NCBI RefSeq assembly: GCF_022965805.1
Contig: NC_133116.1
Coordinates: 1,116,001 to 1,180,000, forward strand
DNA: 64,000 nt
Origin: Primulina eburnea
Lineage: Eukaryota; Streptophyta; Magnoliopsida; Lamiales; Gesneriaceae
Reading direction: 5' to 3'
Shown here in pieces: positions 27,923 to 40,698 of this stretch; position 1 is the stretch's first letter; the number at the start of each line of letters is the position of its first letter. The notes beneath the pieces were generated by a model. The model saw only the letters and a list, made by a program, of their open reading frames with translations. It was not told where the DNA came from and searched no databases. The translations under genes were made by a program, and so were the position numbers.

Positions 27923-28318
27923 GTTTTTGTTAAGATTTGAACTTGGACCTAACTCAACTCCAAAAGCTAGCTCAAGGGAGGAGGATTGTTCAAGCCCATA
28001 TATACAATTCTCAGGTTATTGAACCAACCGATGTGGGACAATTAACACACCGCTCTCACGCCCAGGAATGAACATCTGGAGCGTGGAGTTTACAAATGAC
28101 CTAATTTTGGGCAGACAAATGACCCAATTTTGGGCAGGGTGGCCTAATTATAGACAGTCCAACACATAACGGTGGAACCCGGGCTCTGATACCATGTTAA
28201 GATTGAAACTTAGACCTAACTTAATCCCAAAAGCTAGCTCAAGGGAGGAGGATTGTCCAAGCCCATATATACAACTCCTAAGTTATTAACCAACCGATGT
28301 AAGACAATTAACAGTTCT
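27923..28318 (-). mobile_element. Complete TRIM retrotransposon (terminal-repeat retrotransposon in miniature)
   Basis: Two direct repeats of about 120 bases (27928-28047 and 28195-28313) start TGTTAAGATT and end ATTAACA, the TG...CA termini of LTRs. The 12 bases abutting the right LTR (28183-28194) are GCTCTGATACCA, the reverse complement of TGGTATCAGAGC. That is the classic primer-binding site for initiator Met tRNA, so the element is on the minus strand. The interior is only 147 bases and codes for nothing. Flanks GTTTT (27923-27927) and GTTCT (28314-28318) fit a 5-bp target duplication with one change. Transposition would need proteins from another LTR element. Confidence 0.9.
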
Positions 28319-29389
28319 CATATAAAAGAAGCAGTAGTTCATATGCCACAAACTAGTGCACAAGAGTAGTAGAATATGTAAATATGTTGCTGAATGAAGC
28401 GGTGGAATAATTTAACATTACATAACCGGTTAAATTGATTCTTATAAAGTAGTCTAATACTTATAATACACAGTAGTCAGTAAACAACAATTAGATCTAA
28501 TATAATAAGTTATCATTTGTTATGAGAAAAAATCTCAAGTAAATAATATACATTATACTAAGTCCAAACAAATTTCCTTGTAATTAGAATGCTTCTTCAC
28601 TTTTGTTTCCTCGTACGTAGATCAAAATTAAGATCTCCAAATATTAACAGTGCACTGTGTATAAATTAAATACGTACACTTAACGAATTGGTACAAACTT
28701 CTTTTCACGATGAAAATAAAAACGAGCTAGGAGATGTCGACTTATGTTTGCTTTGCTTCGAAATTAAATTGCAAGGAAATTTCTAGGATTTTTTCCACGA
28801 CGACTTTAGAAGAAAAGTGAAGTCTAGGGAAAATTTCAATTTTATAAAGTTATATATTTTTTTTTCTATTTTTCTTCTCAATGCTGTAAAAATTGAGTTT
28901 TAGTTATGTATATTTCAATATTTGACAATTTTATATTTTTTGATTTTGATCTTTAGATATGTATTTTTTAATATTTGACCATTTTAGCTTTTTTTTTTTT
29001 AATCAGAAGTACCAGTATTTTTTTACAAAAAACTAATATTTTTTCATGGATCAGATCCGGTTAGAGATTTGTCTTACATAATCGACTCGTGAGATAATCT
29101 CATACGAATTTTTGTGTAGTAAAATCTGAAATAACTATATATATTATTCAAGGGCATTGAGGCCATAAGGTGAAAGAAGAATCATATTATTATATATTAT
29201 TGGAGGGTCGTTAAAACAAGAAACGACCGTAATTTTTTATTTTTCTTTGAAACTACAAATTTCAAAATTTTAAAATATATTAAATTATCCATATATTAAT
29301 TTCTTTTGGTACTATATAAGATTTGGATCATCTACTCTGGCTGAAAACATAATATTTGGTATTGTACACTTTTTACATGAGATGAGCAT
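28319..29389. other. Intergenic region
   Basis: No gene supported. At about 29020-29120 there is a decayed partial MITE copy (CATGGATCAGATCCGG ... CTCGTGAGATAATCTCATACG) of the Mutator-like family described at 29390-29606. Confidence 0.4.
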
Positions 29390-29606
29390 TTGATCATCGA
29401 CAAAAACTTGTGTGAGACGGTCTCACGGGTCGTATTTGTGAGATAGATCTTTTATTTTGGTCACCCATTAAATATTACTTTCTATTAAAAAGTATTATTT
29501 TTTATGCTAAAATATTACTTTTTATTGTGAATATGAATAGGGTTGACCTGTCTCACAGATTATGATCCATGAGACGGTCTCACATGAGACTCACTCGTTG
29601 ATCATC
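29390..29606. mobile_element. Mutator-like MITE, copy B (with 9-bp TSD)
   Basis: The element (29399-29597, 199 bp) begins GACAAAAACTTGTGTGAGAC and ends ATGAGACTCACTCG. It is flanked by perfect 9-bp duplications TTGATCATC at 29390-29398 and 29598-29606. Its orientation is opposite to copy A. Confidence 0.88.
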
Positions 29607-30044
29607 TGATTGATCTCACACAGTATCAGATAAATTTGAAAAAATATCATATGAAACGAGATGATTAGCAAATCATCTCGTGTAAAAAGTGCACAACACT
29701 ATATCATGTGTTTTCAGCCGCAGATGATCCAAATCCCACTATATACGTTCAACATTTGGGTTTGCAATCCTGAGACCATGCATGTGTTTTCAAAATAACA
29801 AGGTTGATGCAAGAACTACAATGAAATTTCTCGTGTCAACTTTTTATGATACACATCTATTAAAGGTAAAGTGGAAACTCCGATACTTTTGAAAAAGGCA
29901 TGAGACAGACCACGACCGAGTAAACAAAGGTATCTATTTTCTTGTTTTGTGTTTGAAAGGATGAATTTGATTTAAATAAATTGTTTGATTTTTTTTAATG
30001 TAATATTTCAAATATATCGTAACTATTGCGTTTCTCTGAATCAT

Positions 30045-30246
30045 AAAGTTGAAGAGTATGTCTTTTGTGAGACGGTCTCACGAATCTTTATATGTAAGAC
30101 GTGTCAATCCTACCGATATTTACAATAAAAAGCACTACTCTTAGCATAAAAAGTAATAATTTTTTTATATATGACTCAAATAAGAAATCTGTTTCACAAA
30201 ATACGATCCGTAAAACCGCCTCACACAAGTTTTTGCTAAAATTGAA
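30045..30246. mobile_element. Mutator-like MITE, copy C (9-bp TSD with one mismatch)
   Basis: The element (30054-30237) has the same ends as copy A. Its flanks are AAAGTTGAA (30045-30053) and AAAATTGAA (30238-30246), eight of nine matching, so it is probably older. Small frames across it on both strands are not genes. Confidence 0.75.
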
Positions 30247-32225
30247 TATGAAACTCACCCTAAATAAGTTCATTCAAACATTTAAAATAAATATAAAATT
30301 ATGATTTCAAATAATTTAACCCAAATGTAGAATTAGAGCAGTTGATTAATACATTTATTTCAAAATGAACTTTAGAATGTGAGATGTATATATTATGTTT
30401 CAAGTTTGAATGGATCTTAAAATTCTATGGATTAATATAATTTGGAAGCAAAAAAAAAAGCTTGTGTTCTTTTATTTGTAAAAATGCATGTACATATATA
30501 TTTATTTCTTTGTTATTATTAAAAATCTTACTTTTCATTTGAAGATCGGGGTGGATAAAAATTTGTAGATGTTATGAAAATATTAATTAACTAATATATT
30601 ATTAGGTCTAGATCTTCTATTTCTAATAAATTAATAATTTTATGTTGAGCTCCATTTAATTCGAAATGGAATCCATTTTTGGCGAAAGCTCTCCCACTTA
30701 CATTTTTTTTAATGAACGTAACAATTTTTGGGTATGCAGCAGGTAAACTAATTAATCGGCTAATATAATAGCTTGTAAACCACAATAGTCATATTATACT
30801 GGACAATACATGTATAACAAGTTCGTAAGAAAGAGTGTTGGCTGAGAGAATCAAACTTCTGACAATTAATCAAACACATACATACTCTATCAACTCGGAC
30901 AATTTTCATGACTCCCACTTATATGATATGCATGCCTATAAGCTATAGATCTATCTGGAAAAAAAAAGACTATTATATTATCATTTTGGTAAAATTTGTT
31001 TGTTTGTATAAAGCACTCTTTGGTGGCGTAGCTTTTTCTTTGCTTTAGTGAATCATTTGAATGGTAGTTGAAAACATATAAGATGGCTTAATAAGAAAGA
31101 AAATTAGACTATCTTCGTACAAGTATTTTAAAAATATTTTTAATGTTTTATAAATAAAAAACTTAAAATATGTGTTTGAATAAGATTTTTATAATTTTTT
31201 TATGAAAATATTTCTCTAATAATAATTTGTTAAGAATATATAACATAGAGATATTTATGTTTTTAAAATAAAAACGTGGATCAAACAGATAATAAATCGC
31301 AAAAAATAAAAAATGAGCAAAAAAGAAAATTACAATTAAAAGTTTTTATATAATAATTGTCCAATCACTTTTGTTGAGCGCAATAATTGTCTTTACTGGG
31401 TAAAACGATTGAACTATGACGCTTGTGTTGTTTAAAAGATTTAAGTTGCACATTTACCACTAACTATAGTTTTTGATATAGTGGCAAGTTCTCGGTCCTA
31501 CAACTTTCTTAATTATTTTCAACTATAGAAACATTTTTAATAATTGACCAAACATGTATTTATTCTTTAAAAAACTTTTAAAACCTTTTATAAATTTCTT
31601 TTTGTAAAAAACATTTTACAAATACTTGTCCAAATAGAACCTAGATTGTTTTGAAGCCATCTTGTTCATACCATTTTTTTCCTCCAAAATATCCCTTCCC
31701 AATAGAGCCATTACTCGTGAAATAAAACAAAGTATAATAAATTATAACTTCAAATATTAAATTAAATAAGAAATACACTAATATCATTATATTCATATAA
31801 TTTTTTTATATATTAATCTAAAACTATATTTTAGATGAAATTTAATTCATGTGCACCTGTCATGTGCGAATGTGGACTAATGCTAAAAATAACTCTGAAA
31901 TTGCCATAGGCACCTCGGCCATTTTGGAATCCATGTCACCCACCCACACATTTGAATTTTTATTATCACTACTTAAAAATTGAAGGCAAATTAATAATCA
32001 AGTATTAATTTAATTTTTAATATATATTATACAACCGATGTCTTTCATAGTACATATAATTGAATTCATTAATGCTAACAATACTAGTAAGATGAAAATA
32101 TTTCTATTGATACGAGACTTTTTGCGTAAAATTCAAAGTAAATATACGAATGTTTAATCGAAAAATAAACAAAATCGTATAATCCTAGTGGTATAAATTT
32201 AATTACAAAACAATGGGAGAAAATG
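30247..32225. other. AT-rich intergenic region
   Basis: No gene or element that I can support. Confidence 0.45.
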
Positions 32226-32240
32226 AAATAACATATAAGT

Positions 32241-32430
32241 ATGACGAAAACTTATGTGAGACGATCTCACGGATCGTATTTGTGAGACAGACCTCTTATT
32301 TAGATCACCTATGAAAAATTATTACTTATTATGCTAAGAGTATTACTTTTTATTGTGAATATGAGTAGGGTTGACCCGTCTCACAAATTATGATCCGTGA
32401 AACGGTCTCTCACATGAGACACACTCAATA
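32241..32430. mobile_element. Mutator-like MITE, copy D
   Basis: Same family, in the orientation of copy B (GACGAAAACTTATGTGAGACG ... GAGACACACTCA). The flanks share ATAACATATAAGTAT / ATAACATACAAGTAT over 15 bases (about 32226-32240 and 32429-32443), which is longer than the 9 bases seen for the other copies. The exact edge is therefore uncertain. Confidence 0.75.
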
Positions 32431-32470
32431 ACATACAAGTATTGGTGCGTGGGACCATTCAGCTTCCCTC

Positions 32471-32670
32471 AAGAGAATAGAGTAGGTCTCATGGGAGACC
32501 GTCTCACGGATCATAATCTGTGAGACGGGTCAACCCTACCCATATTCACAATAAAAAGTAATACTTTTAGCATAAAAAGTAATACTTATGCATGGGTGAC
32601 CCAAATAGGAGATCCGTCTCACAGATACGACCCGTGAGACCGTCTCACACAAGTTTTTGTCAAGAGAATA
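32471..32670. mobile_element. Mutator-like MITE, copy E (with 9-bp TSD)
   Basis: The element (32480-32661, 182 bp) is flanked by perfect 9-bp duplications AAGAGAATA at 32471-32479 and 32662-32670. It lies about 50 bases from copy D in the opposite orientation, so the pair could form a large hairpin if transcribed. Confidence 0.9.
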
Positions 32671-33619
32671 TACGTAAACACGGATTTATCATATTCTCTT
32701 CTACCGTTGAAGTGCATAGGATATATCCAACTCTGCCCTAAACCCAAACAATTATTGGAGAAAATGTAGACTTTTGTTTGTATATCAATCAATCTTATAC
32801 ACACACATATATGGGATAATTAAACTTTATTATAAATATCAGTTAGTTTTCATCCATAAATTCATTATCCAAAATAAGACGTGCCAGAAAGAAAACAAAA
32901 AAAAAAACCTTGACTCCTCGACCTAGCCTACATGCTTTAAAAATAAGGAAAGTTGATGAAAAATCCTCAATCAAAATATTTTTTTGGGTTCACTCCCTAC
33001 CTATAAAATTGTGGTACTATGTCATACAAAATGTGGTACACTTCATGTGGAAATGTGATACTAAAAAAGTACCCAAGGATTGAACACAAAAAAAATTGAC
33101 GACTTAGGACTGAAAGCTAATTTTTCCTTGAAAATACCGAACTAGTTTTTTTAGAATTATCACTGTATGGAGGCTGCCAGGATACTTATTTATTTATTTT
33201 TAAATAAATTTTTTTATTTTTATTTAAAATTGTTAAGTTATCAATTCCACGTCAATCGAAAATTATTTCAAGTATTATATTAAGTGAAAAAACAATTTAT
33301 TTTTGTGATACGTGATGTATATTATATATAAATTATCAGAAACCAAGAAATCAATTTTTTTTATCAGTTATGAAAAAAAATTAAAAAAATTGAATAAATA
33401 AATAATAATATATAGGTTGTAAAATGAATTTATTATATAATGTTAGATATATTTTGAAACGGGTTTTTTCTTTGGATTTTTACGTATGGCATACGATACA
33501 AGATGCCAACCCACTTCACACGTTAATAATAATGAGGAGGGCAACAGGGACGGTTGGCCGGCCAATAATAATTTCCATTCCAACACTGTTACTACTTCAC
33601 AGTTCGAGCTCCCTCTCGA
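32671..33619. other. Intergenic region upstream of the phosphatase gene
   Basis: AT-rich, no gene. The last ~120 bases before 33620 become less AT-rich and probably hold the promoter and short leader of the PAP29-like gene; no clear TATA box was found. Confidence 0.35.
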
Positions 33620-35615
33620 ATGGCGACTAAGGGGAAGGTGGCTCAACTGCTAGCTTTGTCCATGTGCATAACTCTCCTGTGCGTCCATGCCGGGCAGCGA
33701 GAGCTCAGATTTGACGGTGAAAGGGGAGAGTTCAGGATTCTGCAGGTGGCGGACATGCACTACGCCGACGGGAAGATCACTCCTTGCGAGGATGTGTTTC
33801 CATCGCAGATGCCTTCCTGCTCGGATCTCAACACTACTTATTTCATCCGCCGTTTGATTTTAGCAGAGAAGCCTCACCTCATTGTTTTCACAGGTTCGAA
33901 TGACTCTTATCATTCCTTCTCATTCAGGAACGGGACGGAGCCATAAAAACAAAATCGGGTACGAGAAAAATATATTAAAAATTTCAGGGGGTTAGAACAA
34001 ATTTGAGAACCTAATAACTAGTCGATCTCTTCACCGAAATTATGGAGCATGGTTGATTAATTGATTTCTTTGTTGTAAATACTTGTGTTGGAGTACTGTC
34101 GTCAAAATTCCGTATGGTTAAATCAGAAAACTTGCGGTATGATCAATAATACGAGCAAATAGTTGTGGTGAGAAAATCGGATAACTATCTTCGTAGACGT
34201 ATAGGGTTTGGGATGAAGTCTCACAAGTCTTGTTTAGCTCGTTTACTTGTTTACCTGCCTAAATATAAACTGTACATGCATGTGCATTTATTTATATACG
34301 TTTTTACGCCCGCAAGGGTTAAGAATTGCCGCTGTGAAGTCACTCCTGACGGCGAAATTCTCATCAATGCATTATTATTTCCTTGTTCATCGCATCTTTT
34401 GTGATGACTTATGGGATGTTGATACAGGAGATAATATTTTTGGGTTCGATGCTACGGATGCAGCATCGTCCATGGATGCAGCCTTTGCTCCAGCCATATC
34501 GTCCAACATACCATGGGCCGCTGTTCTTGGAAATCATGACCAAGAATCTACATTATCAAGGGAGGGTGTGATGAAATATATCACAGGCTTGAAAAACACT
34601 TTGTCTCAGTTTAATCCTTCTGAAGTTGATGTAATTGATGGATATGGGAATTATAATTTGGAGGTTCATGGAGTTGAAGGTTCTAGTTTAGCGAATAAAT
34701 CAGTTCTTAATCTATACTTCTTGGATAGTGGAGATTACTCGAATGTTCCGTCCATTCCTGGCTACGATTGGATCAAGCCTTCTCAGCAGCTTTGGTTTGA
34801 GCGTACTTCACTTAAACTTCAGGTACTGGAGAAGAGCTGATTCAGCTATAGGTACTCTGCTACAATTGTTGTCAATGTTTGTAATGCACTCAGAATATTC
34901 AACAAGTGTATGAAAACCATTCCGAGTACGGCGTGGGCAATGTGTCTAGTCCTATTGGGTCTTTGTTAATCTTCATGTTTAATGAGTGCGTGAAAGCCAT
35001 TCTGGGCATGGCGTGGGCAATGTGTAGAGTCCTATTGGGTCTTTGTTAGTCTTCATAATATAATCTCAATTCCTTGCTTGAAACTTTCACGATTTTGCTG
35101 CTATTCTTTTATCTGACATCAAACAACCGGCTTTGTTATTGCAGAGGAGTTACATGAAAAAGCCAGAGCCTCAAAAGGGTCCTGCTCCAGGGCTTGTGTA
35201 CTTTCACATCCCGCTGCCCGAATATGCAAGCTTTGATTCATCTAACTATACTGGGGTGAAACAAGAAGGAATTAGTTCTGCTTCTATGAACTCTGGCTTT
35301 TTCACAACCATGGCGTCAGCAGGGGATGTGAAGGCCGTTTTCACAGGTCACGATCATCTTAATGATTTTTGTGGTGAGTTGGCTGGCATACATTTATGCT
35401 ATGCTGGAGGATTCGGCTATCATGCTTATGGGAAGGCTGGATGGTCTAGGAGAGCAAGAATAGTGGTTTCTTCTTTAGAGAAAACAGAGAATGGATCATG
35501 GGGAGGAGTCAAGTCTATTAAAACATGGAAGCTTTTAGATGATGAGATTCTTACTGCTATCGATGGTCAGGTGATATGGAGCAAGAGCTCCAATGGTAAG
35601 CCTATGATGCATTGA
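33620..35615 (+). CDS. Purple acid phosphatase, PAP29-like (metallophosphoesterase), 3 exons
   Basis: Exons 33620-33893, 34428-34822 and 35145-35615 (GT-AG, phases agree) encode 379 residues, near the usual length of the PAP28/29 group. Members are secreted or vacuolar dinuclear-metal phosphoesterases; several are annotated as probably inactive. A signal peptide is visible at 1-25 (LLALSMCITLLCVHA). Metal-site motifs in order are VADMH (Asp45, His47), GDN (92-94, completed across intron 1), GNHD (126-129), His244 (YFHIPLPE) and GHDH (291-294). All five blocks of the metallophosphoesterase fold are therefore present. Intron 2 carries an 80-bp tandem duplication. The real substrate cannot be read from sequence. 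Confidence 0.92.
34901..35060 (+). repeat. 80-bp tandem duplication in PAP29-like intron 2
   Basis: Two diverged units, 34901-34980 and 34981-35060, share GGCGTGGGCAATGTGT and TCCTATTGGGTCTTTGTTA. It lies fully within the intron. Confidence 0.85.
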
Positions 35616-36261
35616 CTGTTATTTCTTCAAAGAATGATCATACAATGATCAATGGGCGGGGAGAATGTTATAGATCAGCCTGTTTATATTACTCGGAAAA
35701 GCTAGGTGTAGATGTTAAAACGATTCAAAGAGCTGTGTAAGAATTGTTGCTGTTTGATCATATCGAATATGAAGAGGCAGACACTCGTGATTGTATCATT
35801 AACGTGGAAATCTATTATGTAGGATCTTGTATCGAATATATTTTTACTGGAGACCAAGATTTTGGTTTGATCCCTTAGAATGAGAGATTGAAGAGTAAGT
35901 TTCATGACTCATTTTACTTCTTTTTTTCGCTTTTCCTAGTAAATGACTGATAAACAAGTCCAGAATCTTGGATTTAAATTGTAAAAATGTGTCTTTTTTT
36001 AATTGATTTTACCTGGCATCTTTGTAGCTACAAAAAGTAAGAGTCAGTTTTTTATTATCAAATACAGATTCCCCGTATTCCTTCTGCGACATAGTGATTC
36101 AAGTTCGTGTTGTTAAAAGATTCGAGTGAAAATGTTAAAATGGACATTTTTAATTGATTAGATATTCCATATCTTCTTTAAGTATGCACTTTCGACAATG
36201 CCTGATTATAATTTTGGCTAACAAAAATGCACTAAGTTTTGAATCTTTTATATTGTGAATA

Positions 36262-36295
<34 letters not shown>

Positions 36296-36952
36296 TCCTA
36301 AAGAATAATTTTCGTTTCTTTCGTCTTATTTTTGAAATTATTTAAACAATTTCTTTTCCTTTTTCAAAGGTGATCATCGGTCAAATTTTATTTTTGTCTT
36401 TTTCTTTATTTTTTTATAATCTTTTTCATATCGAAAGGGCATAGTAACTATTTGTGTGTGTATATATATGTATCTATATATTTGTATATATGTATGTATT
36501 GAAAAAATATTTAATATTAACTTAAATACATTTAAATTATTTAAACAAAGAGATACCAAATGAAATGAGAGAAGGGGTTTTGGATTTTTATAAATGGGGG
36601 TAATTAAGTAATTTGTAGTATATTTTATCATTAGATTAAAACTATCACACCTTTTACTAAGGATGTTTTATCCTTCTAAAAATGTATTTATCAAGGGCTC
36701 ATGATATTATCATGGGCTTTTTAAAAACGTACCAAACGTGGGATAAAGCGGATTATTTATCAATATTACAGTATAATCTGTATCAATATAGACACAACCA
36801 TATAGATTATAGAGTATGTATAACTGACTGAAATTTGAGGCAAAATGGGACTACTAGTTGTTGAGGATGTTAAGAAGTGAAAATCTAGTTCCGACCACAC
36901 TTCTAAATAAATCTTGTCATCCCACTTCGATTTCCTGTATTATCAGTTCCGA
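35616..36952. other. Intergenic region with TA microsatellite
   Basis: It includes the 3' flank of the phosphatase gene and a TA run at about 36265-36293. No gene supported. Confidence 0.45.
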
Positions 36953-37702
36953 TTACTTCAACTGATTCAGGACATTCTGCCCAGCAGTAATGCCCATACT
37001 TTTCCCTGATTTGTTGATGTCAACATTACACAAGCCCTCATCCTCTTTTTGTGGCTTAGTTTGAGAATGTAAGCGGTTTGTCTGATTGAACTTTGGAAGA
37101 AACGACCAGTTTCTCTTCTTGTAGCTACCCTTTTCCCCTGACACAAGTATCAGTACGGATCTTAGGACCAAGAAACCGAATGCTTCCGTTACTTTAAGGT
37201 TTGTGGCGATAGCTTTAAAATCATCGCCTTTATCTAGAAGTGCTGCCGAATTCTGCTTGAAGCTCTTCAAATTCTTGATGTAGTTATAGACCATTTTGTT
37301 AATCTTATTTCTTGAAACCATGTAAGGATTGATTCCCTCTGTTGTTGCAGTTTCTCTTCTATTTCTCCTGATCCACGATTCAAGTTCTTGAACAGATTCT
37401 ATCACACTTCTTCTCTCGCAAATCCACAAAGATCGACGAGTGCAAGATACTCATCAAGCAATTCAATGGCCCACTTTCCACATTTTTCATAGGAAAGACC
37501 TTGCTGGATTGAAGGAAGCTTCATCATATTATTGATGGCTTCATTCAAATCTCTGAGGCTTGCCAAGTTTGCACAAACGGAAGGGGATAATACTGATGTA
37601 GCTTCCTAACCCTTTAACCCTGTGAAAACAATCTTTGACATCGATTATAGTGGGATGGAATTTAGATGGAAAACTGTTGGATCTAACGTGCGTATTCACC
37701 AT
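36953..37702 (-). pseudogene. DUF241 family pseudogene (copy 1 of cluster)
   Basis: It starts at the ATG at 37702 (MVNTHVRSNSFPSKFHP), like its neighbours, then needs a frame change near 37605 to continue as EATSVLSPSVCANLASL. A second change near 37390 is needed after LVDLCGFARE, where about seven bases are missing relative to the intact copy. The final frame ends in TAA at 36953-36955, where relatives have Ser. Beyond that stop the homology continues for a few residues (SELIIQEIEVG) to another stop. These are several independent lesions, so this is a true pseudogene. The family (PF03087) has no established biochemical function. Confidence 0.85.
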
Positions 37703-38738
37703 CTCTATGTGAAGCTTTTTGGTCGAGCCTAAAAATTTTAGTCTCTGAACAACATGCCGAGGATCGAAGCGATCTATTTGGCACCTCAGATATATATAGC
37801 AAGACATACCTCTGGGAATCGAAACAAAAAAGGTATATGTTGAAAGATGAATCTCGATAATAGGGAACTCTGCTACATTAACATGTGCTGTTATTGAAGC
37901 ACAAGGAATCTTGACAGCTAATAGGTTGATATAATATTGATGTTAGTGTTGGTAATGATCTCCAGGAAACATAGGGAATATTGCATGGAGTGTACACGAG
38001 GAAAAAAACAAGCATTTTAGGTTCTGTATTAAAGCAAGATGCACGGTGGCTTATTTAAAAAAGAACATGCGTTGCTTCCTTTAATCATAGATGTATTATA
38101 AGGAAAAAGAAATTACAATTCTCAATTTTGATCATTATAAAACTGGTAAGTTGCCATCTATGATATATTAAACACTTGTTAAGAACAAGGGGAATCTTGA
38201 CAACCTCACCCAGCATGGAAATGATCACACTCTTCATCGGCATGCTGTTGCACGTTTCAGGACTTCGTAGACCTATCAACAGGATAAATTTGATGAGATG
38301 CAACTATTTTATATTTCGGCGATGAATTTTATAAGTACTTTTAACGCATTTCGTTTATTTTTAAATTGTCAGTAATATTTCGATACATGCGATTCTTGTG
38401 CACATTGTTAAGGGAAAAATACGAGAGGAGAAGAGACGAGGAATATAATTTAGAAAATTTCAACAGCGTCAATATTTAAGCCTGTATTTTCAAGTAAAAG
38501 TAAAATTATATGTAATTCAATTTTTTCCCCTCAAAATTTATTCCAGTATGTTTAATGTACGTTTGGAATCTTTTTGACTTTTGTGGCACAAACTCCTTGC
38601 AGGGAAAGGATAAGTAACTTAGAGAACAGAGCTGAGGTTTAAAATTTCATCAACTGAATTCTATTGGTGAGAGAGCATTGAGTTTTCAGATTTATTATTT
38701 ACAAAAGTATACAGATTTATCTTGCGGTCAAAAACCGG
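37703..38738. other. Spacer between DUF241 copies
   Basis: The spacer contains GGAATCTTGACA at about 37907 and 38191. The same phrase recurs in the other spacers of the cluster (about 40051, 40833 as a variant, and 42988), so the flanks were duplicated along with the genes. No extra gene seen. Confidence 0.5.
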
Positions 38739-39591
38739 CTAATGGCTCAGAGCATTAAGAAGAGAAACTCTGGTTTTCACTAAACTCCTAAAGAAAGATT
38801 CTAATCCCTCTTCAAGATCCTGTATTGTCACTTCTGATGATTTCAGTTTCGTCAACAGATTTTGCTTTGTAATTTTGTCCATCCCTTTTTGCAGCATGCT
38901 GACATTCAATGCATACAACATATCTCCACCATCCATTTCTTGCTCCATCTCATCACGTACACGGTTAGTTTGGGCGAGCTTCGAAAGCAATAACCAACTT
39001 CTTTGCTTTGATCTTCTCTTTGCCCCGGACATGAGTATCAGCGACAGATTTCAAAACAGACGAAGAAATAGCCTCCGTTTCTTTTAACACTGTCACGATG
39101 GCTTTAAGATCTTCTGCATTTTCTAGGAGTGGTGTTAAGTTCTTGTTGAAGCACTTCATGTTCTTGATGTTGTTATTGATCATTTGGTTAATCTTCTTTC
39201 TTGAGGCCACGTAAGAATTGACGTCCATTGCTACGGCTGTTTCACCTCTGTTTCTTCTGATGGAGGATTCGAGATCTTGAACGGATTCCTTGGTTAAGGA
39301 GACAACATCTCTCGAAAATCCACAAAGATCCACGAGCCCAAGTGATCCTTCAAGAATCTCTTCAATCCAAGTCCCACATTGGTCATGGGAGATGGCTTGT
39401 TGTATTGAAGGAACCTGAATCAGATTCTTGATTCCTTCGTGCAAATTAATGAGGCAAGCTAAGTTCGAACAAATGGATTTTGCCGAGGTGATTTCTGAGC
39501 CCCTTAACCAGTATAAATGATCTTGAATCTCATCCATTACTGGATGAGATTTAGATGGTAAACTGTTTGATCTAGAATGGAAATTAGACAT
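38739..39591 (-). CDS. DUF241 family protein (copy 2), one single-base frameshift
   Basis: A single-exon gene from ATG 39591 (MSNFHSRSNSLPSKSHP). The first 190 or so residues and the last 95 align throughout with the intact copy at 41842-42702, but they lie in different frames. One extra base near 39042 (GTC-G-CTG) separates them; without it the product is 283 residues. The C-terminus EGLESFFRSLVKTRVSLLNALSH matches the family end. A TATATATAG box lies about 125 bases upstream (around 39713), as in the intact copy. It is either freshly inactivated or a sequence error. Function unknown (PF03087). Confidence 0.82.
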
Positions 39592-40400
39592 CTTTTTGCT
39601 GAAACTGAAAATTGATATGTGAGGATGTACTTTTCGTTTTGGCTCTTTGCTAGAAATTCAGAATAGAGATGGAATGGTTGAATCTCTCTCTTAGGCACCA
39701 GCTATATATAAGGACTAAAGGAAAGAAAACAAAAGGAATCTGTTCCACCAACAATGTCTCAAAACTTCTGGAATTTGAATTAAACTTTATGTTGTTCGAG
39801 TTCCGTGTTCCCGTGTATTAAACACTCGAAGATGCAGAAAATCAATTGTACATATCTTGTGTATATTATATACATTGATCTTGCGTTAAAAATGTTATTT
39901 TAGTCATCATCGGGGAGCAGAATCATCAGGTATGCAATAAAAAATTTGTACACTTGCACAACAAGTATAGAGCATATTAAACAAACAATAATTCAGAGAT
40001 CAGATCTTAAAATTGTCCCTTTTATTGATTGATCTATGATCAAGAACAATAGGAATCTTGACAGCCTTGTTCATGAAATGATGAATTTAAATTGTCTTTT
40101 ATAAGAGAATTCATACTCTTTTGAGAGTAATTATGGTCAGCTGAGATTAGATTTTGCATTTTAAGAGTTCCATGATTTGAACAAAATGCAGGAAACTGTA
40201 ACACAAGGAACCAAGTAGTGAATCTTGCAAATATGGAGATTTGCTAATTCTCTTAAGTCTGAAACCTCATGCCACCATACGCTTGTTTGAGGAAATAATG
40301 CATAATGATTCTATAAGAATTTTTTACTTTGTCTTGATCAACTGAAGATAAATACTTGTACATTTTATCACAAAAACTGCCCTTTGTAGGGTCTGTGTGA
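39592..40400. other. Promoter and spacer of DUF241 copy 2
   Basis: It carries the TATA-like TATATATAG (minus strand, near 39713) and the cluster phrase AGGAATCTTGACAGCC near 40050. No other gene. Confidence 0.45.
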
Positions 40401-40401
40401 T

Positions 40402-40698
40402 CCAACAAAAATAGCCTCCATTTCTTTCAACACTGTCATGATGGCTTTAAAATCTTTGGCTTTTTTCTAGGAGTGGTGTCAAGTTCTGGTTGCAGCTCTT
40501 CATATTCTTGATGTTCATATAGATCATTTGGTTAATCTTCTTTCTTGAGGCCACGTAAGAATTGATGTCCTTTACTGTGGATGTTTCACCTTTGTTTCTT
40601 CTGATGGAGGATTCGATATGTTGAGATATTCCTTGGTTAAGCAGACATCATCTCGCGAAAATTTACAAAGATCCACGAGCCTAAGTGATCCTTCAAGA
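40402..40698 (-). pseudogene. DUF241 internal fragment (copy 3)
   Basis: About 300 bases similar to the middle of copy 2 (around 39065-39370), covering the regions that read SYVASRKKINQM and SSIRRNRGE there. Small indels break it (for example an extra T run at about 40467), and both gene ends are missing. A dead fragment of the tandem family. Confidence 0.8.
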
